A stretch of DNA of 64,000 nucleotides from Acerihabitans arboris (lineage in GTDB: Bacteria; Pseudomonadota; Gammaproteobacteria; Enterobacterales; Enterobacteriaceae). The notes under the pieces were generated by a model. That model saw only the letters and a list, made by a program, of their open reading frames with translations, ran no database searches and was not told the DNA's origin. The stretch spans positions 186,001-250,000 of the forward strand of contig NZ_WUBS01000008.1 of the NCBI RefSeq assembly GCF_010131535.1. The letters run 5' to 3'. Below are positions 45,301 to 53,360 of the stretch, piece after piece (position 1 is the first letter of the stretch; each line of letters begins with the position of its first letter). The position numbers and the translations under genes are program-made.

Positions 45301-46159
45301 TATCGCCCGTCAGGTCATAATCATAAAAGGCGTTCATGCCGAGCATCCAGTCGCTTTGCCAGGTCCTGACCCCGAGGCCGAAATTCAGGGTATTGCGGCT
45401 GTCTTTATTGCGCGCGCCAAGCTGGGTAAACAGCATCTCTTTCGGCCGATCGTAGAGCGGGACCAGCAGATCCAGCGCGCTGCCGTCGAGATGAAAATCG
45501 TCGTTTACATTGAGCTGCAGGCGCGCGGTGCCAAACCGGCTCAGCCATTGACTGGCGGCGTCGTTAACCTTGCCGTTGATGGCGGAGCGCGCCATGCCGG
45601 TGGCGGAACCGCCGTTTTGCGCGGACGTTTGCGGGGCGCCGAAGGCCGACATATCATCGGCCAGCGACGCGCTGCGATCGCGCTGCCAGAACAGCCCGGG
45701 ATCACCTTTAGCGCCCGGCCGGGTTGTCGCCGGCGCAGCCGGTTGCGCAGGATTTTTTGCCTGCGGCCCGGGCGTGACGAGCGGGATGTCAATCTCATCG
45801 CCTACCGACAGATTGGCAAACGGCCTGGAGAATGTGCGGAACTGATTGAGCTGTTGCAGCTTTTCGGGAGAGATTTTTAACCTTTGCGCAACGGAAGAAA
45901 CGCTTTCCCCCGGGCCCAGTACATAAGGCTCGGTGGCAATTACGACGGGTTGACCGGTCGTTGCCGCCATCACCATCGGCGTAAAGGCGATGCTTAATGG
46001 AAGAAACAATTGACAAATAATAGTGAGCCACGCCACTAGGTAAAAAGGTTTTTTGGGTAAAATATCGGGCTTGCCGTGCCTTGGCAGACATAAAGTTTTG
46101 CTATATTGAGACGCTTTTGTCCAACCCGCTATCAAGCGTGAAGTTAACAGTCCTGACAT
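42335..46159 (-). CDS. Intimin/invasin-family inverse autotransporter with Big-1 repeats
   Basis: 1274-residue outer-membrane adhesin. Order: long-n-region signal peptide about 38-66 (FYLVAWLTIICQLFLPLSIA, cleaved after VMA), LysM peptidoglycan-binding domain about 79-126 (YVLGPGESVSSVAQRLKISP), Ala/Pro linker, intimin-type beta-barrel about 195-450 (NDAASQWLSRFGTARLQLNV, GMNAFYDYDLTGDNRRMGMG, PYAVTMGINYTPVNLVTIGA), a D0-like domain, six recognisable Big-1 Ig repeats from about 560 (for example VSALVTDASGNPVAGQTVTF), then a divergent C-terminal beta domain without a lectin tip. The barrel stays in the membrane and exports the repeats. Intact frame. A CRP-like site lies 101 bp upstream. Confidence 0.93.
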   Translation of the reverse strand: MSGLLTSRLIAGWTKASQYSKTLCLPRHGKPDILPKKPFYLVAWLTIICQLFLPLSIAFTPMVMAATTGQPVVIATEPYVLGPGESVSSVAQRLKISPEKLQQLNQFRTFSRPFANLSVGDEIDIPLVTPGPQAKNPAQPAAPATTRPGAKGDPGLFWQRDRSASLADDMSAFGAPQTSAQNGGSATGMARSAINGKVNDAASQWLSRFGTARLQLNVNDDFHLDGSALDLLVPLYDRPKEMLFTQLGARNKDSRNTLNFGLGVRTWQSDWMLGMNAFYDYDLTGDNRRMGMGLEAWRDYLKLSANNYFRLSDWHQSRDFDDYNERPANGYDLRAEAYLPAYPQLGGRLVYEQYRGDQVALFGKDNLQKDPYAVTMGINYTPVNLVTIGADFRQGKGSVSDTTINLQLNYRLGDSWQSQIDPAAVAATRTLAGTRYDLVDRNNDIVLEYQKQQVIRLRLPELLIGHAGDNGAITAQVTTKYGLDRIEWDTAALAAAGGSVSQVGQNVLAITFPPYKMNGGDANIYEISAIAFDIRNNSSNRATTRIEVQPAAAQLTAANLRLENSPARANNIDVINVSALVTDASGNPVAGQTVTFSASNNAVITTVIGTTGADGLATATLTSLTAGTSVVTATLNGNSRTVDATFIADSATAQVAEGNLIVVEDRAFANGSSTNKVEAIVTDAHGNRLAGQQVIFTATNDAVVTTVIGTTGPDGVASATLTSLKAGPSTVTAELASNHSSRQKDVTFIPDTDSARIAAGNLEIIHNDALANDSATNEVRARVTDANGNAIPGQKVTFTVASGAALVTVNDITDENGFATATLKSTKAGPIRVTATLDNRSTQFVDPVFHADPATASITLLNIDGPTSVIANGNDSIRVVATVTDAFGNPLVNQTVDFTNPPGGTAVFAPVNGGLTDDQGHAAVTLTNMVPGLSPVIATLRLNGSTKTVDTTFTLDTTTARIVLIQATTDNSPADGGTANTVMVEVRNAANQLLPGMEVTFTTTNNASPATVTLPTNGAGVATLNLISDTVGPSLVTARLDNGSTDAVNVTFTTNIFINSIAVPLNDATANGEEENEAVVHVVNAAGAAAGNVEVNLEAVGAAGTFRVTSPAGARTDANGNITIRYTYTLAETLTIRATAVDGDSMTNTDSRFTIPDIDVAIIVPAAAYGSGAVVSGTVTILSKVRRTPIGDTQINVQMMQTTTTDPTSPLSPFTAAVSPGNLITTPAGTANLSSTSAGPGENVYFIVTLLNVNEGNGNLSNIPPDPADRLRFY

Positions 46160-46259
46160 TGTATTAATCCTGGTGACGATGATAAAAGTAGTTATTGCAA
46201 TATCGAAAGCAAAAACTGATTAAAAATAGTAGCCGGCATTAAATGTCCGGCGAGTATTA

Positions 46260-46275
46260 CGTGATCTGATTCACA
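46260..46275 (-). promoter_or_regulatory. CRP-site-like sequence upstream of the inverse autotransporter
   Basis: CGTGATCTGATTCACA fits TGTGA-N6-TCACA at 9 of 10 positions. About 101 bp upstream of the invasin start, with AT-rich DNA between. Suggests cAMP control of adhesin expression. Confidence 0.55.
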
Positions 46276-46373
46276 TATAAACTCAGTTATACTCATTACG
46301 TTAAGCCGCATTACTTAAGTTATTTTTGTTGAATACGCCACGACATGATTATGTTGAAGTCGTGAGGCAACGC

Positions 46374-46628
46374 TTATTGAATGATTAGTCCGTCGTAGAC
46401 AGATTTCCCCAGTGCTGGCTGTAATAAAAAATACAATAAAATAAAGTGCTTTATCAATGCGTTGTATGCCTCCATCCTTTCCCCTTCGTGCAGGGTATGT
46501 AAAGCCGCTTCTGTAAAAAACAGATATAGATCAATCGATAAAAGGTTTGCTCCTGCATCCCGGGTGATGGTGGCCAGGATAAACGATAATATTAGAATGT
46601 ACGCGGATTTAGTCGCTATTTTTCCCAT
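46374..46628 (-). CDS. Possible small secreted protein, 84 residues
   Basis: Open frame starting MGKIATKSAYILILSFILAT, which looks like a signal peptide or one membrane helix, followed by a helical tail with no known family. It lies between the invasin gene and the Ig-like trio, on the same strand. A TATAAAG/TATAGT-like element precedes it closely but the ribosome site is poor. Could be chance in AT-rich DNA. The rest of 46160-47179 has no supported gene; a hairpin (GAAGGTATGAG / CTCATACCTTC, 47132-47160) follows the next gene. Confidence 0.25.
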   Translation of the reverse strand: MGKIATKSAYILILSFILATITRDAGANLLSIDLYLFFTEAALHTLHEGERMEAYNALIKHFILLYFLLQPALGKSVYDGLIIQ

Positions 46629-47179
46629 GGCTAGCTTGCCACTATACTTTATAGCCTAAGAGTTTACTTTATTTTATACCACTACCTGATCACTTTTTAG
46701 CCTATAAATAAATGAACAATGGTACCCAGTTCACAATTAAAACCGAGTCATCGATGAGATGGTTTGACATTACTATAGGCGATGAAAATTTTCAATAGAG
46801 TTGATAAAAAGGCTTCGTTAATATTTCTTAACTGTATTATATATAAGTTATTTTTATTATTATCTGGTGAAAAAAGATGATTTTGTTTTTGTAATATAAT
46901 TAAGGAGAGGGAAATATAGAATGATCATTTAAAAGAAGACGTCGGGAGGAAAAACCGCATTGATATTATGTAAGGTTGCAATATTGCCTGCCGCGCGAGC
47001 CGCCTTAATGCCGTAATGACGGGTGGATAAGGCTGGGGAATAAGAGGTGATAGCGGCCGTGTTCCTGCACAGAACATGGCATCACCCATTTCCTTGCCTG
47101 CGGATTATCAATCAATAACGTCTGCGGCAACGAAGGTATGAGAAACTTACTCATACCTTCATACCTTTTATCAAGCCTC

Positions 47180-48100
47180 TCAATTAAAAGTGACGTACAT
47201 ATGGTTTTCAGCGTTGCCCAAGGCAAAGATGGCGTCCACTCGAGCCGTCTGCGGCGTCTCGCTTCTGATATTCACCGTAACCTGCCCGGCGTTATCGGTG
47301 ACTTGATATCCCGGGCTGATTGACGCGGTGGATGATGAAAAAGCCATAAGCTGGCCTGGCACAGTCGCGCCAGCGGCGGTTCTAAGCGTATACCGTATTT
47401 GGTGAGTGCCGGGGGCCGTGACGTTTCCAGTCAACATCTGCGCGGAGATGGTATGCGTGAGGGCCACGGAAAACGTAATTACAGTATAATTATTAACCGC
47501 CGACTGGCCGTCTAATACGGCCGAGATTTCAACTTGTTCATCCCTATAATTGCTTATCAGGAGTAGAATTTGCCCATTAGGATCTGTCGTTCTATCCAGG
47601 TCAAAGACGGCCGTACTACTGCTTGAATTAAACAGCAGCCGGCGGAATGGGACAGCTTGATTAATTGCTTCATCCCAAAGAGTATACAGAATGGCATTTT
47701 GGTCGATGGTATTTCCCTGCGCGTTATCGCGTTGCACCTGTGCGATGATAATCAAACCTGTGGCATTAATCGAATTACTAAAGGTGGAATAGCTTAGCGC
47801 CGATAGGTTTTCAAATTGTACGCTGACGGTTACCGTTTCCTGCCGGGAGTCGGTGAAATACACCGTCGCCTGGCCACAATCGTCGGTAGCCGCGCTACAC
47901 TGGCCATTGCCATCGCTAAATACTGCACAGCCTGAAAGACAAAAGGTCACGTTATATCCGCACAACGGTGCTCCCTGGGCCGAGAGAGTTGCCACGGCAT
48001 AATTGGCATCCCGCCCATCAGCCTGGGCGGAAGGCGATGAGGCCAAGATAAGGGAATACCCCTTATCATGATTATCAGAAGGGAAAAATTGGTCTTGCAT
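47180..48100 (-). CDS. Leaderless triple Big-1-like protein (cluster protein 3)
   Basis: 306 residues in three Ig-like units: about 12-110 (SPSAQADGRDANYAVATLSA, DDCGQATVYFTDSRQETVTV), about 111-210 (AQVQRDNAQGNTIDQNAILY, DPNGQILLLISNYRDEQVEI) and about 211-306 (ISAQMLTGNVTAPGTHQIRY, TDNAGQVTVNIRSETPQTAR). Each shows the Big-1 pattern: a gap-N-x-hydrophobic strand, then D-x-x-G-x-A/V-T-V. No signal peptide; several Cys in unit one. GGAGG ribosome site 7 bases before ATG. Same strand as cluster protein 2 (142 bp apart), with the same architecture. Function unknown. Confidence 0.75.
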   Translation of the reverse strand: MQDQFFPSDNHDKGYSLILASSPSAQADGRDANYAVATLSAQGAPLCGYNVTFCLSGCAVFSDGNGQCSAATDDCGQATVYFTDSRQETVTVSVQFENLSALSYSTFSNSINATGLIIIAQVQRDNAQGNTIDQNAILYTLWDEAINQAVPFRRLLFNSSSSTAVFDLDRTTDPNGQILLLISNYRDEQVEISAVLDGQSAVNNYTVITFSVALTHTISAQMLTGNVTAPGTHQIRYTLRTAAGATVPGQLMAFSSSTASISPGYQVTDNAGQVTVNIRSETPQTARVDAIFALGNAENHMYVTFN

Positions 48101-48242
48101 AAGGCACCTCCGGCCGGTGAGCCGTTTGTTATTAATATGACGAAGATAATAATATGACCTGCCATGCTCTGGTATTTCTGAACTCTGCCCATCAAATCTG
48201 GTTTCAGGTTATTTCCGACCTGCCATGGTGACGAATATTTGG

Positions 48243-49190
48243 TTAAATAAAAGTAACGCCGGTATAATTCGTGCTGCCCAAACCGGAGTCCAACGTTGCG
48301 GCGACCCGCACCGGACCAGGGGATCCGCTGGTTAATGTAATGGTCACGTATCCGGACGCGTCTGTGCTATTTGAATCAGGTATCGGCGTCGCGCCACCGC
48401 CGGCGCTAAAATATACCAGTGTAAAAGGGACAGGCAGGTTACTGTCCAAGCTCCTGACCTGATAACGTATCCTGTTGGCGGCTATGTTATTTGCCGGCGC
48501 CCTGTCGACCTGCACTTCAGCCGATATTTTCTGGGTTAGCACGCTTGGTGAAAACGTGAGCCGGGTACGGTTGTAAACAATTCCCGGCGCCGATGCCAGC
48601 GCGGCGATAACCGTTACGGTCCCCGGCACGGCTCGGGTAACACGTAACTGTGTTTGCCCGCCGCCGTTGGTGACATCCATCATGGGCGGATTAAGCATGG
48701 CGGCGCCGATGACGCTATAATTGATTTGCCTGCCGGAGAAAAATTGCCCCAGCGCGTTGGTCAGAAAATAATCAATAATATGCGGATCTGCGCCGCCTGC
48801 CACGACATTCGAGGTCAAGACCTGGGCTTCCAACAGAAGATCGGCGTCGGATGCCGGCATGCCGAACGTGGAGTCCGCCTCGACAAAATCACTGACGAAA
48901 ACGGCCCTGATGCGCACCGTTTCCGTTTGGGCATTGGTAAAATAAACGGTCGCTTCTCCCTGGTTATTGGTTGCCACCGTAATAAAGTTTTGCCTGGTGG
49001 GATTGAACAGCGCGGTGCCTGAAATAAAAAAATTAATCGATGCGTTATCAATCAGCTCATCCCCGGCACTTAACCTTATGGTGGCGCTATTCGTCGCTAT
49101 TCCATTTGCCGGCGCGCCCGACGTTACCATAATTACGGTTAAGGTATAATCAATTGCCGGTGATATGGGTAAGTCGGGTGTTGCTTGCAT
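48243..49190 (-). CDS. Leaderless triple Big-1-like protein (cluster protein 2)
   Basis: 315 residues, three Big-1-type units: VTSGAPANGIATNSATIRLS with NNQGEATVYFTNAQTETVRI; AQVLTSNVVAGGADPHIIDY with VTRAVPGTVTVIAAL; and AEVQVDRAPANNIAANRIRY with TDASGYVTITLTSGSPGPVR. No signal peptide or anchor. The ATG at 49190 is chosen because CGGGGGAT lies just upstream; a start 21 bases earlier has none. Paralogue of the 47180-48100 protein; the phrase ATVYFT(N/D)-Q-ETV is shared. Confidence 0.75.
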   Translation of the reverse strand: MQATPDLPISPAIDYTLTVIMVTSGAPANGIATNSATIRLSAGDELIDNASINFFISGTALFNPTRQNFITVATNNQGEATVYFTNAQTETVRIRAVFVSDFVEADSTFGMPASDADLLLEAQVLTSNVVAGGADPHIIDYFLTNALGQFFSGRQINYSVIGAAMLNPPMMDVTNGGGQTQLRVTRAVPGTVTVIAALASAPGIVYNRTRLTFSPSVLTQKISAEVQVDRAPANNIAANRIRYQVRSLDSNLPVPFTLVYFSAGGGATPIPDSNSTDASGYVTITLTSGSPGPVRVAATLDSGLGSTNYTGVTFI

Positions 49191-49307
49191 TTTATCCCCC
49201 GGAACAGCCATTTTTTATTTTTGATGCCAGGCCCGAATTCGACAAGAATCATAGGCTCGAGCAATGGTGAAATAGACAGAATTTACGGCGCTGATAAAAT
49301 CCTGTTG

Positions 49308-50276
49308 CTAAGAAGATGGTTGCACAAATATGGACTCAACCAATTTTTCAGAACCGCTTTGTTCCGGCAGTGATAGCTCGACAACAGTACGCTCACTCAC
49401 CATATTGGTTAAATTGATGGTGGCCGATTGGTCACCGTTTAACACAATGTCCGCCAATGATCCTGGATAACCGACTATGCGGGCGCTACCGGTGGAGATG
49501 ATGGCGCGCACAAAGGTAATGGGCCGCCCCGGTACGCTGGATAGGGCCTCGGTTTTCAGGTAAATTGAATTGTAGGTTCTGCCGTTTGCCGGCGCGCCGG
49601 TGGAGTAGTTTACCGATTTGATACTGCCGCCTCCCAGGCGGTAGGGGCCGATAAAGGTCGTTAAAATAACCGAGTTGGCAGGATCCAGGACAGAATATGC
49701 ATTGACCGTAAGCAAACCCTGTTCTTCAGAAAAGATGCTGAAATCCAATTGACCATTAAGCCCCAGGTCCATTAAATAATAATTCCTCCCCGATTCTCCT
49801 ATCAACCCAGGAGACCCGACGGTAACCATGACCGGCGTGCCGGGAACCCCGGTAACCACCCCCCGATTGAAAGGACTTACGTTAATGGCGGGCCAGTCAT
49901 AATTAGACGCGTTGGTGGATAAAATCATCCGTAGCTGGCCTATTGGCACGGGACCGGACAGGGTTATCTGCAGGTTAACGATGGCGGATGACCTTACCGC
50001 ATTAGCAAAATCGTCAGCCGTATAATAAACTAAATAGCTACCTATTGTAGCTAAGGTTGACGGCACAACAAATTGAATGGGGAATTGTGGGATAGCTGTT
50101 GTGACCCGGTAAAAACCTACTGCTATACCGTTCCAGAAAAGTGTTATGAGATCATTTATTCCTAGACCAGGAAACCCTGGAATATTGACTAAAACGCCAT
50201 CAATGGCCGTAACGCTTTCAATTGGTATAGTATCGCCAAGGGCTTGTGGAAATGTTGGAGCAGGTAAGTCCGCCAT
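49308..50276 (-). CDS. Leaderless Ig-like protein (cluster protein 1)
   Basis: 322 residues, no signal peptide. The first ~115 residues form the non-Big-1 domain shared with cluster proteins 5 and 6: APTFPQALGDTI, IPGFPGLGINDLITLFWNGI, ATIGSYLVYYTADDFANAVR. A middle beta-rich section follows (about 116-215), and a Big-1 unit closes the protein (STGAPANGRTYNSIYLKTEA, NGDQSATINLTN). AAGGAG ribosome site before ATG 50276. First of three same-strand genes probably transcribed together; the LysR gene at 50640 lies upstream in the same direction. Confidence 0.72.
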   Translation of the reverse strand: MADLPAPTFPQALGDTIPIESVTAIDGVLVNIPGFPGLGINDLITLFWNGIAVGFYRVTTAIPQFPIQFVVPSTLATIGSYLVYYTADDFANAVRSSAIVNLQITLSGPVPIGQLRMILSTNASNYDWPAINVSPFNRGVVTGVPGTPVMVTVGSPGLIGESGRNYYLMDLGLNGQLDFSIFSEEQGLLTVNAYSVLDPANSVILTTFIGPYRLGGGSIKSVNYSTGAPANGRTYNSIYLKTEALSSVPGRPITFVRAIISTGSARIVGYPGSLADIVLNGDQSATINLTNMVSERTVVELSLPEQSGSEKLVESIFVQPSS

Positions 50277-50639
50277 ACATTCTCCTTGAAAATTTTAAAA
50301 AAATGGGTAAGGAAATGTCGCGCAAATACATCTCTATTTGAAGTTGCGCCCTTTTGTACATGTTAAATTACTCCGAAACAGAAGCAAGGTTAATAATTAG
50401 AACTATTATGCTAAAAAAGGTTATAAGACTAGCAGCGCTGAAGGGGGGCGCTATTTAGTCTTTTATTAAAATCTTCAGTAAAAAAAAGAGGCTATGGATA
50501 TTCCATTATGCATTCAAGTGAGGAAGTCTAAAGTTATTTATCCGCACTGCTTAAGATAAAAATAAATAATAAAAATCGATCCAATAGCCCCATTGCCTTG
50601 GAAAAATTTCGATAAAAATAAATAACATCATAAATAAAA
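50277..50639. other. AT-rich gap between the LysR gene and the Ig-like trio
   Basis: 363 bp, no gene seen; likely promoter region of the minus-strand Ig-like genes. No operator recognised. Confidence 0.35.
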
Positions 50640-51560
50640 CTAATAAACCATCTCTTTCTCTCTCGATGATATCAATGGCAATATATTTATATTAACAAAG
50701 TCTTGATTAATCTTTAAGAAATATACATGCCTTTGTATCAATAATTCCTTATTATTAAAGTCGAATGGCAATAGTTTAATCTTATATTTTCGGTCATCGA
50801 TAACATGATTTATCGACGCAGGGAAAAAACCAATGGCATCCCCTTTTTCAATCATGGAAAGTTGCACATAAAACTCAGGGATAAATACCCGTTTTAATTT
50901 TAACTTATGTTTCTCGATATGCTCCTCAATCTCTTGATTAATGCTTTCATTAAGCTGTGATTCATATTGTACCAGCACGTTTCCGGCAATGATCTCGTCC
51001 AAAGGCCTGTGCCTGATATCAATGTCGTTTTTCACCGCCAGCATGATTGCATCTTCCGACAGTTCCTTATGTATCACGCCGGGAGGGCACGGCAGCTTTT
51101 TATCGGAGAAAAAAACCTGGCAGTGTCCATTTTTTAACAACTCATCCATATTGGTCGTATCCGGCGAATAATATTCCAGGGAAATGTCTTTTTTAGTTTC
51201 TTTAAACAGCGGTGATGAAAACAAAGGTGATAAGTAGGAATAATCATGATGATCAAGTCCTAGCTTAAAATTAGCGCTGCTATTATTATTGCGTGTGGTT
51301 TTTTTTAGAATTTTATTCTCTAAATCACAAACCTCCTGATACACCGGCAGTAAGGTAGCATAAAGATCGCTGCCGTAGCTGGTCAGTTTCAAACCATTAC
51401 TGGTGCGGATAAAAAGTTTGTGGCCCAGGCTTAATTCAAACATTTTAATCGTGCGGCACAGGGGCGATGGCGTTATGCAAAGAATAATGGAAGCCAACCG
51501 TATCGATTGCTCTTGTGCGGTAATGATAAAATAGCGTAGTGTTTTAGATATTAAAATCAT
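50640..51560 (-). CDS. LysR-family transcriptional regulator near the invasin cluster
   Basis: 306 residues with an N-terminal helix-turn-helix of LysR type (TLRYFIITAQEQSIRLASII, CRTIKMFELSLGHKLFIRTS, NGLKLTSYG) and a divergent effector domain. Start ATG 51560 has CGGAGG upstream; the frame extends 21 codons further without one. AT-rich, like the adjoining intergenic DNA. It is the only regulator beside the Ig-like cluster, so it may control it; this is inference from position. Confidence 0.82.
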   Translation of the reverse strand: MILISKTLRYFIITAQEQSIRLASIILCITPSPLCRTIKMFELSLGHKLFIRTSNGLKLTSYGSDLYATLLPVYQEVCDLENKILKKTTRNNNSSANFKLGLDHHDYSYLSPLFSSPLFKETKKDISLEYYSPDTTNMDELLKNGHCQVFFSDKKLPCPPGVIHKELSEDAIMLAVKNDIDIRHRPLDEIIAGNVLVQYESQLNESINQEIEEHIEKHKLKLKRVFIPEFYVQLSMIEKGDAIGFFPASINHVIDDRKYKIKLLPFDFNNKELLIQRHVYFLKINQDFVNINILPLISSREKEMVY

Positions 51561-52594
51561 GTCAAGCCTCCGGTGATTTTCATTAAAACTCGCGAAGAGA
51601 AATTTTATTAAATAAGGAGACAATTTTAAAAATTAAATGTAATTTACTTCCATGGGTTAATATAATATCGGGTAGTAAACTATTTTTAAAATATAAAACT
51701 TACCATTACAACGTTTTCAACAAGCAGTTGTTATATAACAATAAAAATAATCTTACCAATGAGCAGCCAGCATGGCCGGCCATAGAATAGTAATCACCGC
51801 AAGGCGTTTGTTTTGCTTAGGTGTCATGTGCTTAATATCATAGGTTGAACTGTCCTTGATTAAGATTATCCTGATGGCGATAAATACTTTTTATCCTATA
51901 AAAAATCGGGTCGACAGCGACCCATCACCCGGCGGGATGGCCGTGGCAACTGTATGTTTAAACGTTACGACTTTAGTATAGTATTTGACAAGTCCTAAGA
52001 TTAGATTAATTAGGGAAATTGGCAGATAATGTTAACCAGCTCACGATTAGCATTGGGTTAAAATCCTAATGCTCTTATTGCGTGAAAGGCAATGCTCATT
52101 TTCAGCATTGCCATCCCTGGCGCTATTATTAGTGCCGCGGGTCTGGTATAGGGGATAATATTTTAAGCCCGGCATGGATTTATGGTCGATAATTTAATAT
52201 AAAAATAATAATTTCAGCGTCTTACATTACTGCGGTGTTACGCTTAATTGTAAAGTTTTATTTAAGTTAAGTACTGATGCCGCGCTATAACGCGCTATAA
52301 ATAGGAATAAGGCTAATAGCCGCTCTGATTTTTTCGCTTAACCCGTGCCCGATGTTGCCGGCAGATAAAAAATATGCCCGGTGAACGCCGTTAATGATGA
52401 CCGGGGGGTGACATCCGGCGTGGCGACGGCCAGATGCGGCCGTTTCATGATATTGCCCGGGGCTAATCCGCGTTTTCCCGGAAACAATTTTATATACATT
52501 TCTACTTGGGCGGCGGTGGTAAATCACTAAAAGTGACTTATAATTTTTTCTTATATAATGACTAAATTAAGTGTATATATTAAAGGAAAGCACC
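51561..52594. other. Long intergenic region without a recognised gene
   Basis: About 1030 bp, mostly AT-rich. A minus-strand open stretch at 52285-52527 has no known relative, no ribosome site and is not called. The region likely holds the promoters of the LysR and DUF1003 genes and perhaps relics of lost genes. Confidence 0.35.
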
Positions 52595-53092
52595 ATGGAC
52601 GCCAGATCAAAAAAACAGCTTGAGGAACTACGCGCCAGCAGCAGAAGCGAACATGCCACGCTGTTAATGCCGTCCTCCGATTCCGCCGCGCCCAGGACCC
52701 TGGGCCAGCGCCTGGCCGACCGGATTACCGCCATTATCGGCACCTGGACCTTTATCATTACGCAAACCATTATCATCATCGGCTGGACCGGGTATAACCT
52801 GTCTGTCGGTAAAAGCGGCTTTGACCCCTATCCCTTTATTTTACTCAATCTGTTCTTATCATTTCAGGCGGCCTATACCGCTCCGGCCATTATGATGAGC
52901 CAGAAAAGAGAAGGAGAGGTTGACCGCTACCGCGCCGAGATTGCCTCCAACGTCAATGTCAAGTCCGATCTGGAAATGTATGCGCTGCACGATAAGATTG
53001 ATTACCTGGAAGGGGACATCATGAGGTCATTAAAAGAACAGTTAGCGCAGATTTCCCAGCAGTTGGAGGAGATCAGGCAAAAGCAGGGCTGA
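52595..53092 (+). CDS. DUF1003 membrane protein
   Basis: 165 residues: hydrophilic N-terminus, LGQRLADRITAIIGTWTFII leading into two membrane helices (ITQTIIIIGWTGYNL and FILLNLFLSFQAAYTAPAIM), the family motif MMSQKREGEVDRYRAEIASN, and a C-terminal coiled coil (LKEQLAQISQQLEEIRQK). Role unknown in general. Start ATG 52595 with AAAGGA; an ATG-less longer frame was rejected. A good terminator follows. Confidence 0.88.
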   Translation: MDARSKKQLEELRASSRSEHATLLMPSSDSAAPRTLGQRLADRITAIIGTWTFIITQTIIIIGWTGYNLSVGKSGFDPYPFILLNLFLSFQAAYTAPAIMMSQKREGEVDRYRAEIASNVNVKSDLEMYALHDKIDYLEGDIMRSLKEQLAQISQQLEEIRQKQG

Positions 53093-53202
53093 TGATAAAT
53101 CCGGGCCGCGCGACGATATAATTTGTATTACGCTTGGCCGGCGGCATGTTTTTTGACTAGCCTCGCCCGCATGCCGCGAGCATAACATTGCCTGCAAACC
53201 CC

Positions 53203-53225
53203 AGCAGCCCTCCGGCTGCTTTTTT
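53203..53225 (+). terminator. Rho-independent terminator after the DUF1003 gene
   Basis: AGCAGCC-CTCC-GGCTGCT followed by a T run; 110 bp after the stop. Confidence 0.8.
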
Positions 53226-53324
53226 ACTGTCCGCGCGTCCTGCCGTATCACACCCGGTGAAATAATTCTTAACCGAATCCGGACATTTGCGCCGCGGCGC
53301 ATGCTGCTATAGTAACGGCGTTTC

Positions 53325-53340
53325 GAGAACGATCATTCTC
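53325..53340. promoter_or_regulatory. Palindromic operator candidate before the RND operon
   Basis: GAGAACGATCATTCTC is a dyad with one mismatched pair, 21 bp upstream of the adaptor-protein start. Its size suits a TetR-family dimer (a tetR gene follows the operon). The sequence is also reminiscent of Fur-type GATAAT repeats, so the regulator is uncertain. Confidence 0.45.
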
Positions 53341-53360
53341 ATTTTTAACGCGAGTCAATT

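Noticed and set aside
44762-45880. 372-codon plus-strand open frame, and another at 43478-44497
   Set aside because: Antisense to the invasin barrel and repeats; compositionally a shadow, no domain.
52285-52527. 80-codon minus-strand open frame in the gap before the DUF1003 gene
   Set aside because: No recognisable family, no ribosome site; could be a relic but cannot be supported.
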